Assembly: GCA_021307315.1 (NCBI GenBank)
Contig: JAJSPD010000207.1
Location: 1-20,667, forward strand
From: Bisporella sp. PMI_857
Taxonomy: Eukaryota; Ascomycota; Leotiomycetes; Helotiales; Helotiaceae
Direction: 5' to 3'
Length of the DNA stretch: 20,667 bases
Program-made: the position numbers and the translations under genes
Shown here: positions 8,725-18,716 of the stretch, in pieces
Layout of the letters: the number at the start of each line of letters is the position of its first letter
How positions within the stretch are numbered: the first letter of the stretch is position 1
Notes under the pieces: model-generated
Databases searched by the model: none
Told to the model about the DNA's origin: nothing
Seen by the model: the letters and a program-made list of their open reading frames with translations, nothing else

Positions 8725-11400
8725 TCATTCAGGATGCAATTTTCCATTTCTTATACCCATAGCTAGTAGCTCTCCTCCTTTCTCAATAAATCCACTGTTT
8801 CCATATTCATTGAATTTGAATTTGTTTTTCCAAACTTTAGACCAAAAAGAAAGTTGAAATAATTTTCTCATAATAAGAAGGAAAACAAATCCGGCATTTC
8901 TCTTGAAGGCAAACAAAAGAGATATGACAACAATTACAAAAGATATCGGCCCTGGAGTAAGTTAGAGAAGCCTGTAATAGCAATGTAGGGCTTTTCTTAC
9001 ACATGATTTCTGAGACGAACCAAATGTGAAGTCTCCGTTCACCCTCTTTTTGGCCTGTGAAGTGTTTTAGAGCCAGCTCAAAATCTTTTGGGGGAAATTT
9101 GGAGACGCGTACATTCATCCCAAACAAACTCGTGAAAAACGAAAGGGGAAGCTATCCTTTGTCAGTAAGTGTGAGCTTAGGGCATATCTTCCCAAGCCTA
9201 CAAAGATTATTGTAACGATCGTGAACAGCATAATGCTCCTCCCTTGCCTTACAGCCCCATAAGCGAGCGAAACGAATTCTTCAGCTTGATCAGAAGATGC
9301 TTTGACTTCCTTCCTCGCGGAGCGAGCTTCGATAACGCTTGCTTGCTTCTGCTTTAAGTCTAACAAGTCCCGCAACTTTTAAAGTCAGTAGCGTGCTGGA
9401 AATTATTCATTAAATAAATAATCTACTTACAGAGTTATACGTAGCCAAAGCAGATATGTAAAGCTCCCCCACGTGATTACCAAGCCTGGTACTGTCATGG
9501 AAATCTCTCTCGCTACTTACGGAAGACGGCTGAACATAGTGCGGGCAAAAGGATCAAGGACTGCATGTTGTTGACGTCCGATACAGCGAATAATATTTAA
9601 TACGTCCAGGATATCCTTGACCTCTTTAGCGAGAAATACCACTTCTGTGATGTTAAAAAGAGTATCCATGACAATATCGATATATCGGTCGAGCATCTTA
9701 TTGGATGTGTGAAGAAAGTTGTTAAGCTTTTTGTTTACCGAATCGGCCTTTAAATGAGTTGTATTAATTTTAAGCCTAAAACTGACAGCGTTTCTTCGAC
9801 TTACATTATGAGAGTCCTAGAGTGAAGAATCTTTGAGTTGAGTTCTTTCAGTGTAGAATTGTGTCCTTCTGCTGGAGCATCGGTTTGTTCATTGGAACTT
9901 TTTCCGTAATCGTGACTCAGGAATTCATAGATGTTTGTAAATTCTAGACTTCTCTTTTCGTAGGCAGAATTCTCCTTCGGACTATCAATATCGGTCCCTG
10001 GTGACTCAGCCTGTACATTGCTTAGCAGACTGTAGCTGTAGCTCAGAATACCGTCTATTCTTTACTCACTCCATCTTCCTCGTCAACTAAGTTTCAACCT
10101 TCTTTAGCACTTCATCCAATTCCTTAGACAACACACGGATAAGCAAATGGAAGTAATTCTATGAAAGTGTGTGATAATAGGTACATAGTTACTCACCCAC
10201 TTTTCGTTATCATCACACTTCCTCTTGAAAATCTTCTCGCCAAGCTGCTTAATGCAGAAAATATGGCCACGTCCACTTTCTCCTTGATGTGTTTGGTTGT
10301 CGGGCAAAAAGACTTTGGGAAGTAATGCCTGAGGGTTCTGTTTGCTATCCCAGGGAGTTTCCTTGACGCCCATTCAATATCTAAAGATAGGAACGCCGGC
10401 TCATCACAAGACTGAGGGGAATCATACTTTGAGGTTTTTCAGGAAATTATTAGCAAATTATCCAAAATTTTCCTTCCATTCTGCCACCTAAAGTATTTTG
10501 TCAGTTAATGGACATTCCCTAAGGACAAGAGTGTTTCTTACTCGCATAGTGGAGAAATTGTCGTGCTGGAAATTTTCAAATTCAGTAGCCCATTTCCCAC
10601 ACTACAATGATCCAGAAGTCAGTCTACAAACCCAAGCTGCACACACTCGAAACATTCATATTGTTTGATTTATGTGTCATCTGGGCATTTTCATGGAATG
10701 CGTTAAATGCTCTCGCCTGCTTGAAGGTCTAGGAGAATCAGCATCAGAACGCGGATCTCTAAATCAACGGGGAATTACAATCTCATTGATTTCCATTTCA
10801 AACATGTCGATAAACTGCAGAAGTGGATCAAGATTGCGTTTATGAAAGACAGATTGTGCTTGGTCGGCTATCGTCCACGCCAAGTCCAAAGGTGTTTTTT
10901 GACTTCTTTTGCCATATTCGGTATTTCGTCTCAATTCTCTGAAGACAGACCTCCTATGTCAGTCGAATTATATAGTTCATCTCCGTCGATAAAGTCATTA
11001 ATACTACGGCTGCCCGTGGCTCTATTCTTGTCCTTGGAACTGTTTTATCTGGTCTTGTCAAGATCGGACTTCATCTTTGCGGGAAACTTGTTACGATAGT
11101 ATCTGCCAATATCAGCATGACTATTTCGCCTAGTCATTCTGCTCTCTGCTTCAGGCAAAGTACTGTAGTAGAACTAGTCTAAGGTCCTTCGAACATACAA
11201 ACAACAGTCCGTGGTGGGGCAGAGGTACATCGCCATCAGTTTCATCTTATCTGGGATATCTACTTCGCTTATTTTGTTACCTGAAGGCCGTTCAAAATTT
11301 ACGTTCTTTATGTGGTCTGATAATACCTCCATTGACTTGCTCCTGCTCTCTAGGAGCTTGCAGCCAGTCGCCCAATGGAGATAAGGCACCAAGGCCCCGT
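8725..11400 (-). pseudogene. CorA-like Mg2+ transporter-domain protein, multi-exon, interrupted by stops
   Basis: Fungal CorA-like proteins have a large cytosolic region and two C-terminal membrane helices. Conserved blocks appear in order: YGALVPYLHWATG (11400 region), YVRRTLD-stop-FYYSTLPEAESR, LAWTIADQAQSVFHKRN with LLQFIDMFEMEINEI, TFKQARAFNAFHENAQ, LVFLAKEVKDILDVLNIIR-like sequence (about 9640-9580), LRDLLDLKQKQASVIEARSA (9375 onward), FTIVTIIF joined across a 50-bp intron (9152-9201) to LPLSFFTSLFGMNVR, then a 49-bp intron (8952-9000) to PISFVIVVISLLFAFKRN and a stop at 8725. Other likely introns: 9376-9430, 10741-10790 region. The membrane end is intact, but TAG (11176-11174) replaces Gln in the family's LDQFYY motif, and TAA (11047-11045), TGA (10933-10931) and TAA (10460-10458) interrupt upstream blocks. 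CAG-to-TAG and CAA-to-TAA fit RIP-type C-to-T change. The 5' end (up to about 11710) is unresolved. Confidence 0.78.
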
Positions 11401-14252
11401 AAAGAGTAAGCTACAATCAATCCATAGGTCACTTGTCCCGAATATCTTGAGACTGACAAAATGCGCCCGTCCCGAACCACACAGGGTAACATTGTAGGCG
11501 CCTCTGCTATAGAAGAATAACAAATTGAGCGTGGCTACAATTTCTGGAGAGGTTATTGATTCCAGTGTTGAACTGGTTGGGCGATCCTCGCCTGTTACCT
11601 GCAAGAAACTCCACACCACCTTAGGTAGTTGCGGGCCATTTCGCATTTCTGAAAAGAGAGAATTTGTCTCAGCAGAAGCGGTTTTAGCTTTGTCACAAGA
11701 ATACACATTTTAGGAGGCTCTTCAATTGAAAATTACAATAAATGAGAGTCTGCAATGGTGTATATATCATGATAATAAGGTAATAAACATCATTCCACAG
11801 ATAATGCACTGATAAGATTAGACACTAAGCTGACAAAGCGATCGACTAGCTTACTAGGTCATTGCCAGCAGCTTGTATTGTACAAGGTATGTTTTAGTCT
11901 CGGATTTGGAACCGATCTAGATATTGTTCGCAACACGTAGCCAGAGCATTGTACTGAAACGACTTGACGATCTCGATCAGCATTATTATTATTATTCCCT
12001 TTAACGTGCTATATCAGTCGAGGACTACGTAACACGGCTAGGCCCCCGGGCCTGGCCCTCAGGCAGGCCCTTCTCGTGAGCTTCACGATCTTAATAACAG
12101 TAACAAATACTGTGGTTCTGAATGTGCTTTGTCCGAGAGCAAAAAGGAAAATGCAGAAGCACTAAGTACCCTACAAAGACTGTATTAGTCAATACTAATA
12201 GACTAGTAGCCTTAACATACTTCTTCCAAAAACTTTTCATATGTTCCAGTGAATGTTAAAAATCGAGTCTCTGTATATAACCAAAGCATTTTTTTTCTTT
12301 CTTTTCTTTTGACCCTTAAAACCACTTCTAAACTCTTTTTTTCTTCTGCAACTTTTTCTTTCTTGCCGGCCCTGCTGATTCTTTCTTAAAGTTTATTCTC
12401 GTCGTTTTCTTAGTAGTTAACACTGTTATAGCTTGTACTAAGTGCCCAGAAGTTAGTTCCTCTTAGCGAAAAGCATAAAAACCGTAAAATAGTAGATAAA
12501 TGTAGTCGCACAGAATTGTTTCGATGTCGAATTGAAGCTCAAAATAAAAATAAGTCGAGTAAAAAATTTTCATGCTCCAGAAAGTATTCGACTGACTGTT
12601 ATTCTGCCAGCGCGCAAGTAGCTGAACGGCGAGTAAGTAGAATAAGTTTTGCTATATACAGCTGTATAGCCTTTGATTCGAGCTGAAAGGACCTTTGTTT
12701 CGAGTGTTGCGTTGTACCGTGCGTTCTCGACTCCAGCTCGAATTGACTCAATCTCGGCTCTCCAGACGTAAAACGCTGAAGGTTCGTAGAGGGCACCACA
12801 TACAGGTGTTGAGTCTTCGCCCTCCGATCTCGATCAGCAGTTCTCACACATCAACCATAACTGTGACTTGGATAAGTGGTTGACTTATATACACTAAGAT
12901 GCTTCCTTTGCCATACCTTAAATGCTTTTTAAGAAAAACCCAAGTCTAATGCTAGAACTTATTCTATCTCTTGCCTGCTGTCCCCCTCTGCTTACTTTCA
13001 CTTTTCACAATAGAAACCAGTTAATCCAGCAAAAATAGCGCAAATCTCTCTGTGTCCATCGCTAGACTCTTCGCTGAAACAGAATAGCCAGCGTATGGGT
13101 AAGTTGACTTGCAAAAAGACGACAAATAGAGAACACGGCGGTTGAATATGTCATGTGTACTCATTGTTCTACGAATGGCCTTCCCTCACTGACAAGAAAC
13201 TAGTTCCTCAATATGCGTTGGTCAAGTTTTTTATAACCAATATAATAGCCTTTAATATACTATTTGTAAATTTAAACCTACAAGGTTAGCAGTTTCTATT
13301 AACTGTTGACGTTATCGTCTATAAGGGGCGTGCTCAAATATATTTACACAGCCAAAATAACATCAGATACCGTAGTGATAAAGAGTTGGACATGGTTTTG
13401 GAAGACTCTTGCACTGGTAGTTAAGTGATTACGTGCCTCAATAGGCAACACTGTAGAAATCCGTTACTGTTATGCTAATACAGTAACCGAAAAAAAGGAA
13501 ATTAAGAAATCAATATAGAATCGAAAGCTTTCTCATTGTGCGGAGCGAAAGTTTACGAGCCGCAGCTTTTTCAAAATGAAAAGGGTGAACAAGCGCTACT
13601 GTAAATCGTCGGGATCCTATTAAACGCCAAATACGATATTTTAATTTTTATAAAAAGTAAATATTCGAACCTTTTTAAACGGTAGTTAGTAAACTTTAAA
13701 TAACGTAACGGCACTCGCTGTGCATTTATAGACACACAGAGCAGCAATAATACATTACGAGAAATTAAAGCTAGAAAAAAAAAGCTCAAGAAGAGCGAGA
13801 AATATATATATAGTAGGCTTTTAAAACAGACCTAGCGCCTATAGTAAGTGCCAGTCATGCTCCGCAAGCTCGTACAGAGCTTCGTGTTGCAAAATGGCCA
13901 GCTCGTCACGTGGCTGCCATTTGGCCAAGTAACGACATCTTCAAACCGTCCGTACACAAGAACGGGATCCACATTATGTAAGATCCGTAGATCTTTGGAA
14001 CTCTGTTCACCCTGTATAATGCGCTATGTCAACCAAACTAATACTACCCACAAAGGCAGTAGAACCTAATTGTGATTGCGCTGACTCCGCTGAGTCTCCC
14101 GCATTTATACATTCTAACCAAGAGCCGCTCCACGTCTCAACAGGATGTATTGAATATGCTATGTTCCGTCGAACTCCACAAAACCCCGAGGTCCCTCCAA
14201 GCTCCGAGATTACTGCTAGGTGGCCAGCGAAATGCTAAAAAGGCCCAGTTTC
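11401..14252. other. Gene-poor, AT-rich region with scattered short inverted repeats
   Basis: About 2.8 kb without a gene I can support. The left end (to about 11710) may include unrecognised 5' exons of the CorA-like pseudogene: a minus-strand frame at 11706-11350 is open but motif-free. A GC-rich patch at 12035-12075 contains a hairpin (GGGCCTG/CAGGCCC, 12048-12070). Pyrimidine-rich sequence lies at 12290-12370. An 8-bp inverted repeat (GTTACTGT/ACAGTAAC) spans 13463-13487. From about 13490 to 13830 the DNA is strongly AT-rich with many TA steps, resembling the RIP-like block at the right end, so old transposon DNA is likely but unidentified. 13831-14252 is the 3' flank of the carboxylesterase. 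Confidence 0.45.
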
Positions 14253-15830
14253 TTACGGGAGTCCGTTGTAACTTCCATTTCCATAGCAGGGTCCGTCAAT
14301 ATCGTAGCCGCTGGCATTCTGCACAGGGATGTTATCCGCGCCAAACCGGAGGACGTTGCCGCCATAGGTATACGGTAACCAGCCCATGGCCGGAGGCCCA
14401 TTAACGGGGTCCTTCATAAAGGCTAAAATGTAGTCCTGCATCGTTTCGCTAGTCGCCTTCTCCACTATGGAAGGACTCGTGGTGCAGTTGGTGCAGCTGT
14501 AAAAATAAGTACCAAAGTTCATAACCAGGTCCCCAGCGTGGTAGCCGCCTAGCCACTGGTAGGGCTCCTGATTAGACCAGCTGCCAGCATACTGGTACCG
14601 GTAAGTAGTGAGGTTAGCTGTAGCACGGATGATGCTAGTATTAGCCGTAGGGCAAACCCAGCCCAACAAAGTGCCAGAATTGAGCTTGGTCTGATTGAGG
14701 CCGCCGGCGGGGTCGGATACAGGAAAGGCGTTCAGACTAGCGTCATTGTTGGCACAATCGGAGAAGATCGCTGGATTGGGCGAGATTTTGCCAGCAGCTG
14801 CTCGAGCGGCGTAGTCAGAGAAGAGAAGCAACTCGTCAGCGATAGGACCAAAGGAAACACTAGGCTTGCCCTTGTAGGAGTTAAGCCAATACAAGATCTC
14901 AGCCATTGGGACCTGTTGTAAGCACTCGAGCTCTGCGGCGGCATCGTTAGGAAAATCGCACCCCAAGTTCTTGGCGACAAAGGTAAAGTTTGACTGGCTG
15001 TAATCTGAGGATGGCAGGGACTTCAAAGCCGTACCAGACTGGGAGAAGCTGCTTTTTGAGATAGGGTTATCCCAGAAGGCGTAGTTGTGGTAATCAACGC
15101 TCTGGGATCCAGCAGACTGGCCCCAGAGCATAATAGAATCTGGGTCGCCACCAAAGGCTGCGATGTTCTCATGCACCCACTCCAGGGCCATGCGCTGGTC
15201 AAGGATCGCGACATTAGCATTGTCGCCGCCGCGAGCATTAGGGAAGCCGAAGATATTAACGCGGTAGTTGATGGTGACAACAATGTGGTCCTGGGTGCGA
15301 TTGACCCAAGCAAGCGGGAGCTGGCCGGGAATATCGATACCGCCGGTAGCAAACCCTCCGCCTGTCATGAAGAAAGCCACGGGTAGCTTGGCATCGGCAG
15401 AGACGCCAAAAGGCGTCCAGACAGCGAGGCTTAAGCAGTCCTCAGCACTAGTAAGGAGAGGAAGACCGCTCGAGTGGTTCATTTGGGCATTGTCGACCAT
15501 TAGGTAAGGGACGTAGAGATTCCAAAAGCTTGCAGCACCCGAGACGTACTGGGGGCACGATGGCGGGTAGCGGTAGGAGTAGTGGTGCTTTGTAGAGGGT
15601 CGTAGCTTCTTTGGTGACAAGAATCGCAGTGGGCCAACCGGGGGCTGGGCGAAGGGGATGTTTCTGAACTCGCGAACAGCTGTATAGTTAAGGTTCTGGA
15701 GTCCAGTGAACACGCCTGTCTTCGTGATCACAGTAAGGGGATCCTCAGGCAATGTAGAATTGCAAGAGTTCGTTGCCAAGACAGCGACAGCGAGCACAGA
15801 AGCAGCGGCGAGGAGCACTAACAGCTTCAT
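14253..15830 (-). CDS. Secreted type-B carboxylesterase/lipase family protein
   Basis: Intact intronless gene of 525 residues, the usual length for this alpha/beta-hydrolase family, which cleaves carboxylic esters. Residues 1-20 form a signal peptide (MKLLVLLAAASVLAVAVLAT), and several N-X-S/T sites suggest a glycosylated secreted enzyme. Family blocks: REFRNIPFAQPPVGPLRF (53-70), EDCLSLAVWTP (130-140), the oxyanion-hole Gly stretch GGG (157-159) where most members have HGGG, FGGDPDSIMLWGQSAGS with nucleophile Ser239 in GQSAG (237-241), and GGYHAGDL with the likely catalytic His431. Cys92-Cys132 and Cys291-Cys303 match the family's two disulfides. The catalytic acid region reads DCANNDASLNAF (358-369), where most members have a TNxDEGSL-like sequence, so Asp363 probably stands for the usual Glu. 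The start is the first ATG, immediately before the signal peptide. It sits in a GC-richer island between AT-rich blocks. Substrate cannot be told from sequence. Confidence 0.95.
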   Translation of the reverse strand: MKLLVLLAAASVLAVAVLATNSCNSTLPEDPLTVITKTGVFTGLQNLNYTAVREFRNIPFAQPPVGPLRFLSPKKLRPSTKHHYSYRYPPSCPQYVSGAASFWNLYVPYLMVDNAQMNHSSGLPLLTSAEDCLSLAVWTPFGVSADAKLPVAFFMTGGGFATGGIDIPGQLPLAWVNRTQDHIVVTINYRVNIFGFPNARGGDNANVAILDQRMALEWVHENIAAFGGDPDSIMLWGQSAGSQSVDYHNYAFWDNPISKSSFSQSGTALKSLPSSDYSQSNFTFVAKNLGCDFPNDAAAELECLQQVPMAEILYWLNSYKGKPSVSFGPIADELLLFSDYAARAAAGKISPNPAIFSDCANNDASLNAFPVSDPAGGLNQTKLNSGTLLGWVCPTANTSIIRATANLTTYRYQYAGSWSNQEPYQWLGGYHAGDLVMNFGTYFYSCTNCTTSPSIVEKATSETMQDYILAFMKDPVNGPPAMGWLPYTYGGNVLRFGADNIPVQNASGYDIDGPCYGNGSYNGLP

Positions 15831-16542
15831 AGTGAATTAAAGGAAGAGGAGCTGCGTTTTGCTTTGTCCTTTTTCTTCCGAGATAGATAGGATTCATGCC
15901 AGTGATTTTATCGACGCCTGGAATGAGTGATTCCAATGCCAGGCCGCATAGATGATGGCTTTGACCGGCGACATGATTTTACAGGTAGCCGATATTCAGC
16001 ATCGGTCGTGTCTCGGTGCATTACCTACGCGTACGTACCCTATATTCTATTAGGTTCTCGGCGCTTTAGCACTTTTGATTCGATGTGAACAGGCCAAATG
16101 ATGTCAGGTTTTCTACTTTATGGTCTGCATGGCTAAGCTAGCATGCCAAGAGAACATTTTCTTGGCGCTGGTAGACTTTTTGTGCTCAGGCGACTGACTG
16201 CATAGCCTTTTACAGTAAGCCTAGAACTAGGCTAAGAATGGCTATTCTATTCCAGTACACGTCTCCAGCCTTCACAGGGAAATGGAAATGGAAACGATTA
16301 TGCATAGGCGGAAGGAGACTTCCGCTGATTGCCCGCTAGCCTCGTACTTCCAAGTCGGCACCAAGGCGGGTCAAACCCTCGACTCTCCGTGGGGTCCGAT
16401 ACATCCAATCCCACCATTTTCCTCCATTACTGTACCAACAAGGGGAACTTGAGCGGCACAAGTTTTAACCATAAACTCAGCATTCCGGCCACTGTCCTCT
16501 CCGGTGCTTGAGATAACTTGGCACCCATTTTTATAACGGTTA
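15831..16542. other. Upstream region of the carboxylesterase gene
   Basis: Holds the esterase promoter: the sense strand just before the ATG is pyrimidine-rich (CTCCTCTTCC), with no clear TATA box. Further out are short palindromes, including AGCCTAG-AA-CTAGGCT (16218-16233) and GCGGAAG-GAGA-CTTCCGC (16308-16325), the latter just after a doubled GGAAAT. A plus-strand frame at 16329-16511 has no recognisable content. No gene is supported. Confidence 0.4.
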
Positions 16543-16703
16543 ATATCTCAAATACCATCAAAAAGTGCCGATATTTCTCAAATACCATCTTTTTTTTTGA
16601 CCTCTATCTGACCATACCACTTTTATGGTATTTCAAATAAAGGCCAAAAAAACAATGGTATATAAGATATCTTTCAAAAAAATTATGGTATATAAGATAT
16701 CTT
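16543..16703. repeat. Inverted array of paired 28-30 bp repeat units
   Basis: Two units on the left, ATATCTCAAATACCAT at 16543-16558 and ATATTTCTCAAATACCAT at 16571-16588 (28-bp period), face two units on the right, both the exact 19-mer ATGGTATATAAGATATCTT at 16655-16673 and 16685-16703 (30-bp period). The right units are imperfect reverse complements of the left ones. The spacer contains another ATGGTATTTCA (16625-16635) and a small palindrome ATACCA-CTTTA-TGGTAT. The whole can be read as an imperfect hairpin of about 160 bp with A/T runs between units. It resembles a MITE or the subterminal repeats of a DNA transposon. What it belongs to is unknown. Confidence 0.8.
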
Positions 16704-16734
16704 CCAACATACGCTGTAAATAAGACTTTTTGGG

Positions 16735-16805
16735 GCTCGGCCTTTAACACCACAGAGCTCGGCCCCTAGCACTACAAGGTTCGGCTCCTGACACTACAAA
16801 GCTCG
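16735..16805. repeat. 22-bp tandem repeat, three copies plus a fragment
   Basis: Copies start at 16735, 16757 and 16779, followed by GCTCG at 16801. The middle copy reads GCTCGGCCCCTAGCACTACA plus AG; the others differ at several bases. The spacing is exactly 22 bp. It begins 31 bp after the inverted array and marks the last GC-rich sequence before the AT-rich block. It could be a minisatellite, or the end or subterminal region of a transposon. Confidence 0.85.
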
Positions 16806-17699
16806 TTTACACTGGCTTTTGGCTTATAACAATTGACAGCGTTTACACTTTTGAGTTTCTTTTTTTAAAATCCACAAATCGAGATTTTTGTTCGCTTTAA
16901 GTTGTTACAATAGTATAAGTCTTTGTATTTGACTTTATTTCATTTCAATTTTTATTGCAACTAATTAACTCTGTAGACTTTTTCACTTTTTAAGTGCTGG
17001 TTATATAATTATAACTATATACAAATAGCTACTAACAGTCATCGTTACTGTTGTTATTACAAAGTTTTTTCAGTTTAACAATTACATCTGTTTCTTTTAT
17101 TATTTGTATGCCCAATTCTTAATTAAAGCGTTGTGCTTTTTTTTTTTGTTTTTTATTATTCAGCTTTAATTGTTCGTTTTCGTCGTCGACTTTCTCGTTG
17201 TCGACTTTTTGAAGCTAATCGAAAGTTCGTTGTCGACGTTTATTTGAAACTAGCTAACTTGTACAACTACGTCGATTATAACTCTAATCGAAGCAATTAC
17301 TGCAACGCGTTTGCTTTTTGTTTTAGTTGCTTTTGCGTATACGTTTAGTTCGAAGCCGACTTGCTTTTTTGCGTAAAACAAATGGCTTAATTGAATTATC
17401 AGAAGAAAAGTTTTCAATCGATACTAGCAGTAATATATAGCGGTAAGTCTTTTCGTATTTTTTTGTAGTATATAAATCCTTAAAATATTGAATTAAGTCG
17501 ATTTGCAGTACTTTTGCAGCTGTAATAGCGTGAAAACAAAGCGATTGATACTTTTAAAAGTTTTGACAGTCGCACGATTTTTGATTTAAAACAACTACTT
17601 ATTTTCGATTTGTATTAAAATCTTCGACTTGAGCAACATTTTTATTTGTAGAGTATACTCGATATCGACGAAAAGCTTGAAAACGATTTCCAAATTTAG
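16806..17699. other. AT-rich, RIP-like DNA left of the MULE relic
   Basis: Strongly AT-rich with long T and A runs and abundant TA steps, while CG steps remain frequent. Three copies of CGTYGTCGAC lie close together (17181-17190, 17196-17205, 17228-17237), perhaps the trace of a repetitive basic coding segment read on the minus strand. The plus-strand open frame at 17133-17348 is compositionally forced and not a credible gene. The region may be the terminal part of the MULE, but no terminal inverted repeat was identified. Confidence 0.5.
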
Positions 17700-18716
17700 C
17701 TATAAGCACGTTAGCGAGTTGATCGGATTTGCTAGTTGTTGATTGTTTTTCGAACTATGTTTTAGTTACTGAAAAGTATATACTATCTAGCATTTGAAAA
17801 AAAAGCATACGCCGATAATCGTCCTAGCTGGAATTTAAAGATTCAACAATATTAAAAGTATTGTAGCTAAAGCGAGGATATTGTAAGTAAGTTCTAGTTT
17901 ACAGTTTGTTGTTGATATTGCAAAGATAATCGAAAACGTTAGTATTAACTTTTTTTAATTTCGCTATTTCATTTTGTACAATTGCAGCGTTTTAGCTTTA
18001 CACGCTTTCCAAAACAAAAGCTTTATTTTATTACTATATTTTTGCTGTAAATTGTTCGCAATATGCTAACAACAGTAAAAATGAATTGTTTGAGAATACT
18101 TTTTTTCGACTGCTTTTGCTATTCTTTTTTCACGATTAAAAATAAAAGTATGCTGCGCCAACAAAGTAATAAAAAAGCAAGTTTCAAGTAGCGCAAAAAC
18201 CAGTTTTACTAGTGATATTTTTCAATAAGTACTAATGCCTAGGCTAAAAGCGTTACTTTGTCGTTTGCATCGATTTTACAATAAATCAATAATATTATAC
18301 GATACCGAGACTTTGTATAAGTACCGTCGATAGTATAAAACTGGCGAAAGCGCTTTGTAGCTGATCGACAAAGAACTGAAGCAAAAAACGCAGCTTGAAA
18401 TACACTATTTGCTTGGGTTTTTAAAACAGCATAATTATTTGAATTTACAGCTTTGAATTTTTCGATATACGCCGGAAGTAAAACAAACGATTGAGTTTCG
18501 TCACTATACAATTTTTCGAAAATAGCTTGTTTTGCGCAGTAAGCTTAAAAATAAGAAATCTTGTTATAGTACTAAAAGCGCTTAATTGATTGAATTTGCT
18601 TTAAAATGATTTTGAGATTATTAACAACTGCAGCACGATAGTGAAGTATTATATACTTTAAACTATTCATATTTGATGCTTCGAAATGACTTGCAAAAAA
18701 GCAAGTATAAAGCTTT
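17700..18716 (-). mobile_element. Decayed MULE-type DNA transposon transposase
   Basis: MULE transposases cut and paste DNA through a DDE-type domain. On the minus strand one frame runs from 18716 with AYCAKQAIFEKLYSDETQSF, VLLPAYIEKFKAVNS, AAFFASVLCRSATKRFRQFY, TIDGTYTKSRYRIILLIYCK, IDANDKV, ALVLIEKYH and WFLRYLKLAF. These match the family's QAWRAKExAL, LLPAYxExLKxxNPGS, FFAPxxxRxAFRxxRPFxxxDGTHTRxxYxxxLLxAxGxDAND, PLAWALVPxENExWWxWFL blocks. Stops sit where Gln or Trp is expected: TAG before YYNK, TAA before AYCAKQ, TAG at 18241-18239 for the Trp of AWAL, TAG-TAA for the Trp pair after EKYH. A frameshift near 18020-18030 moves on to LFWKACKAKT (family PLFWKACRAKT). It is clearly non-functional, with C-to-T/G-to-A type damage typical of RIP. 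The left limit is approximate. Confidence 0.85.

Noticed and set aside
12048..12070. GC-rich hairpin GGGCCTG/CAGGCCC
   Set aside because: Short, with a 9-base loop and no gene end or T-tract beside it; possibly a retrotransposon remnant but unsupported.
12183..12200. Perfect 7-bp inverted repeats such as TATTAGT/ACTAATA, also at 16218-16233 and 16308-16325
   Set aside because: Arms of this size occur at about chance frequency in 20 kb.
11969..12839. 14-bp direct repeat GATCTCGATCAGCA at 11969 and 12826, tested as LTR ends
   Set aside because: One such match is expected by chance in a window this size and flanking sequences do not match.
17133..17348. Plus-strand 71-residue open frame in AT-rich DNA
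   Set aside because: Aromatic-rich and compositionally forced; it lies in RIP-like transposon DNA.
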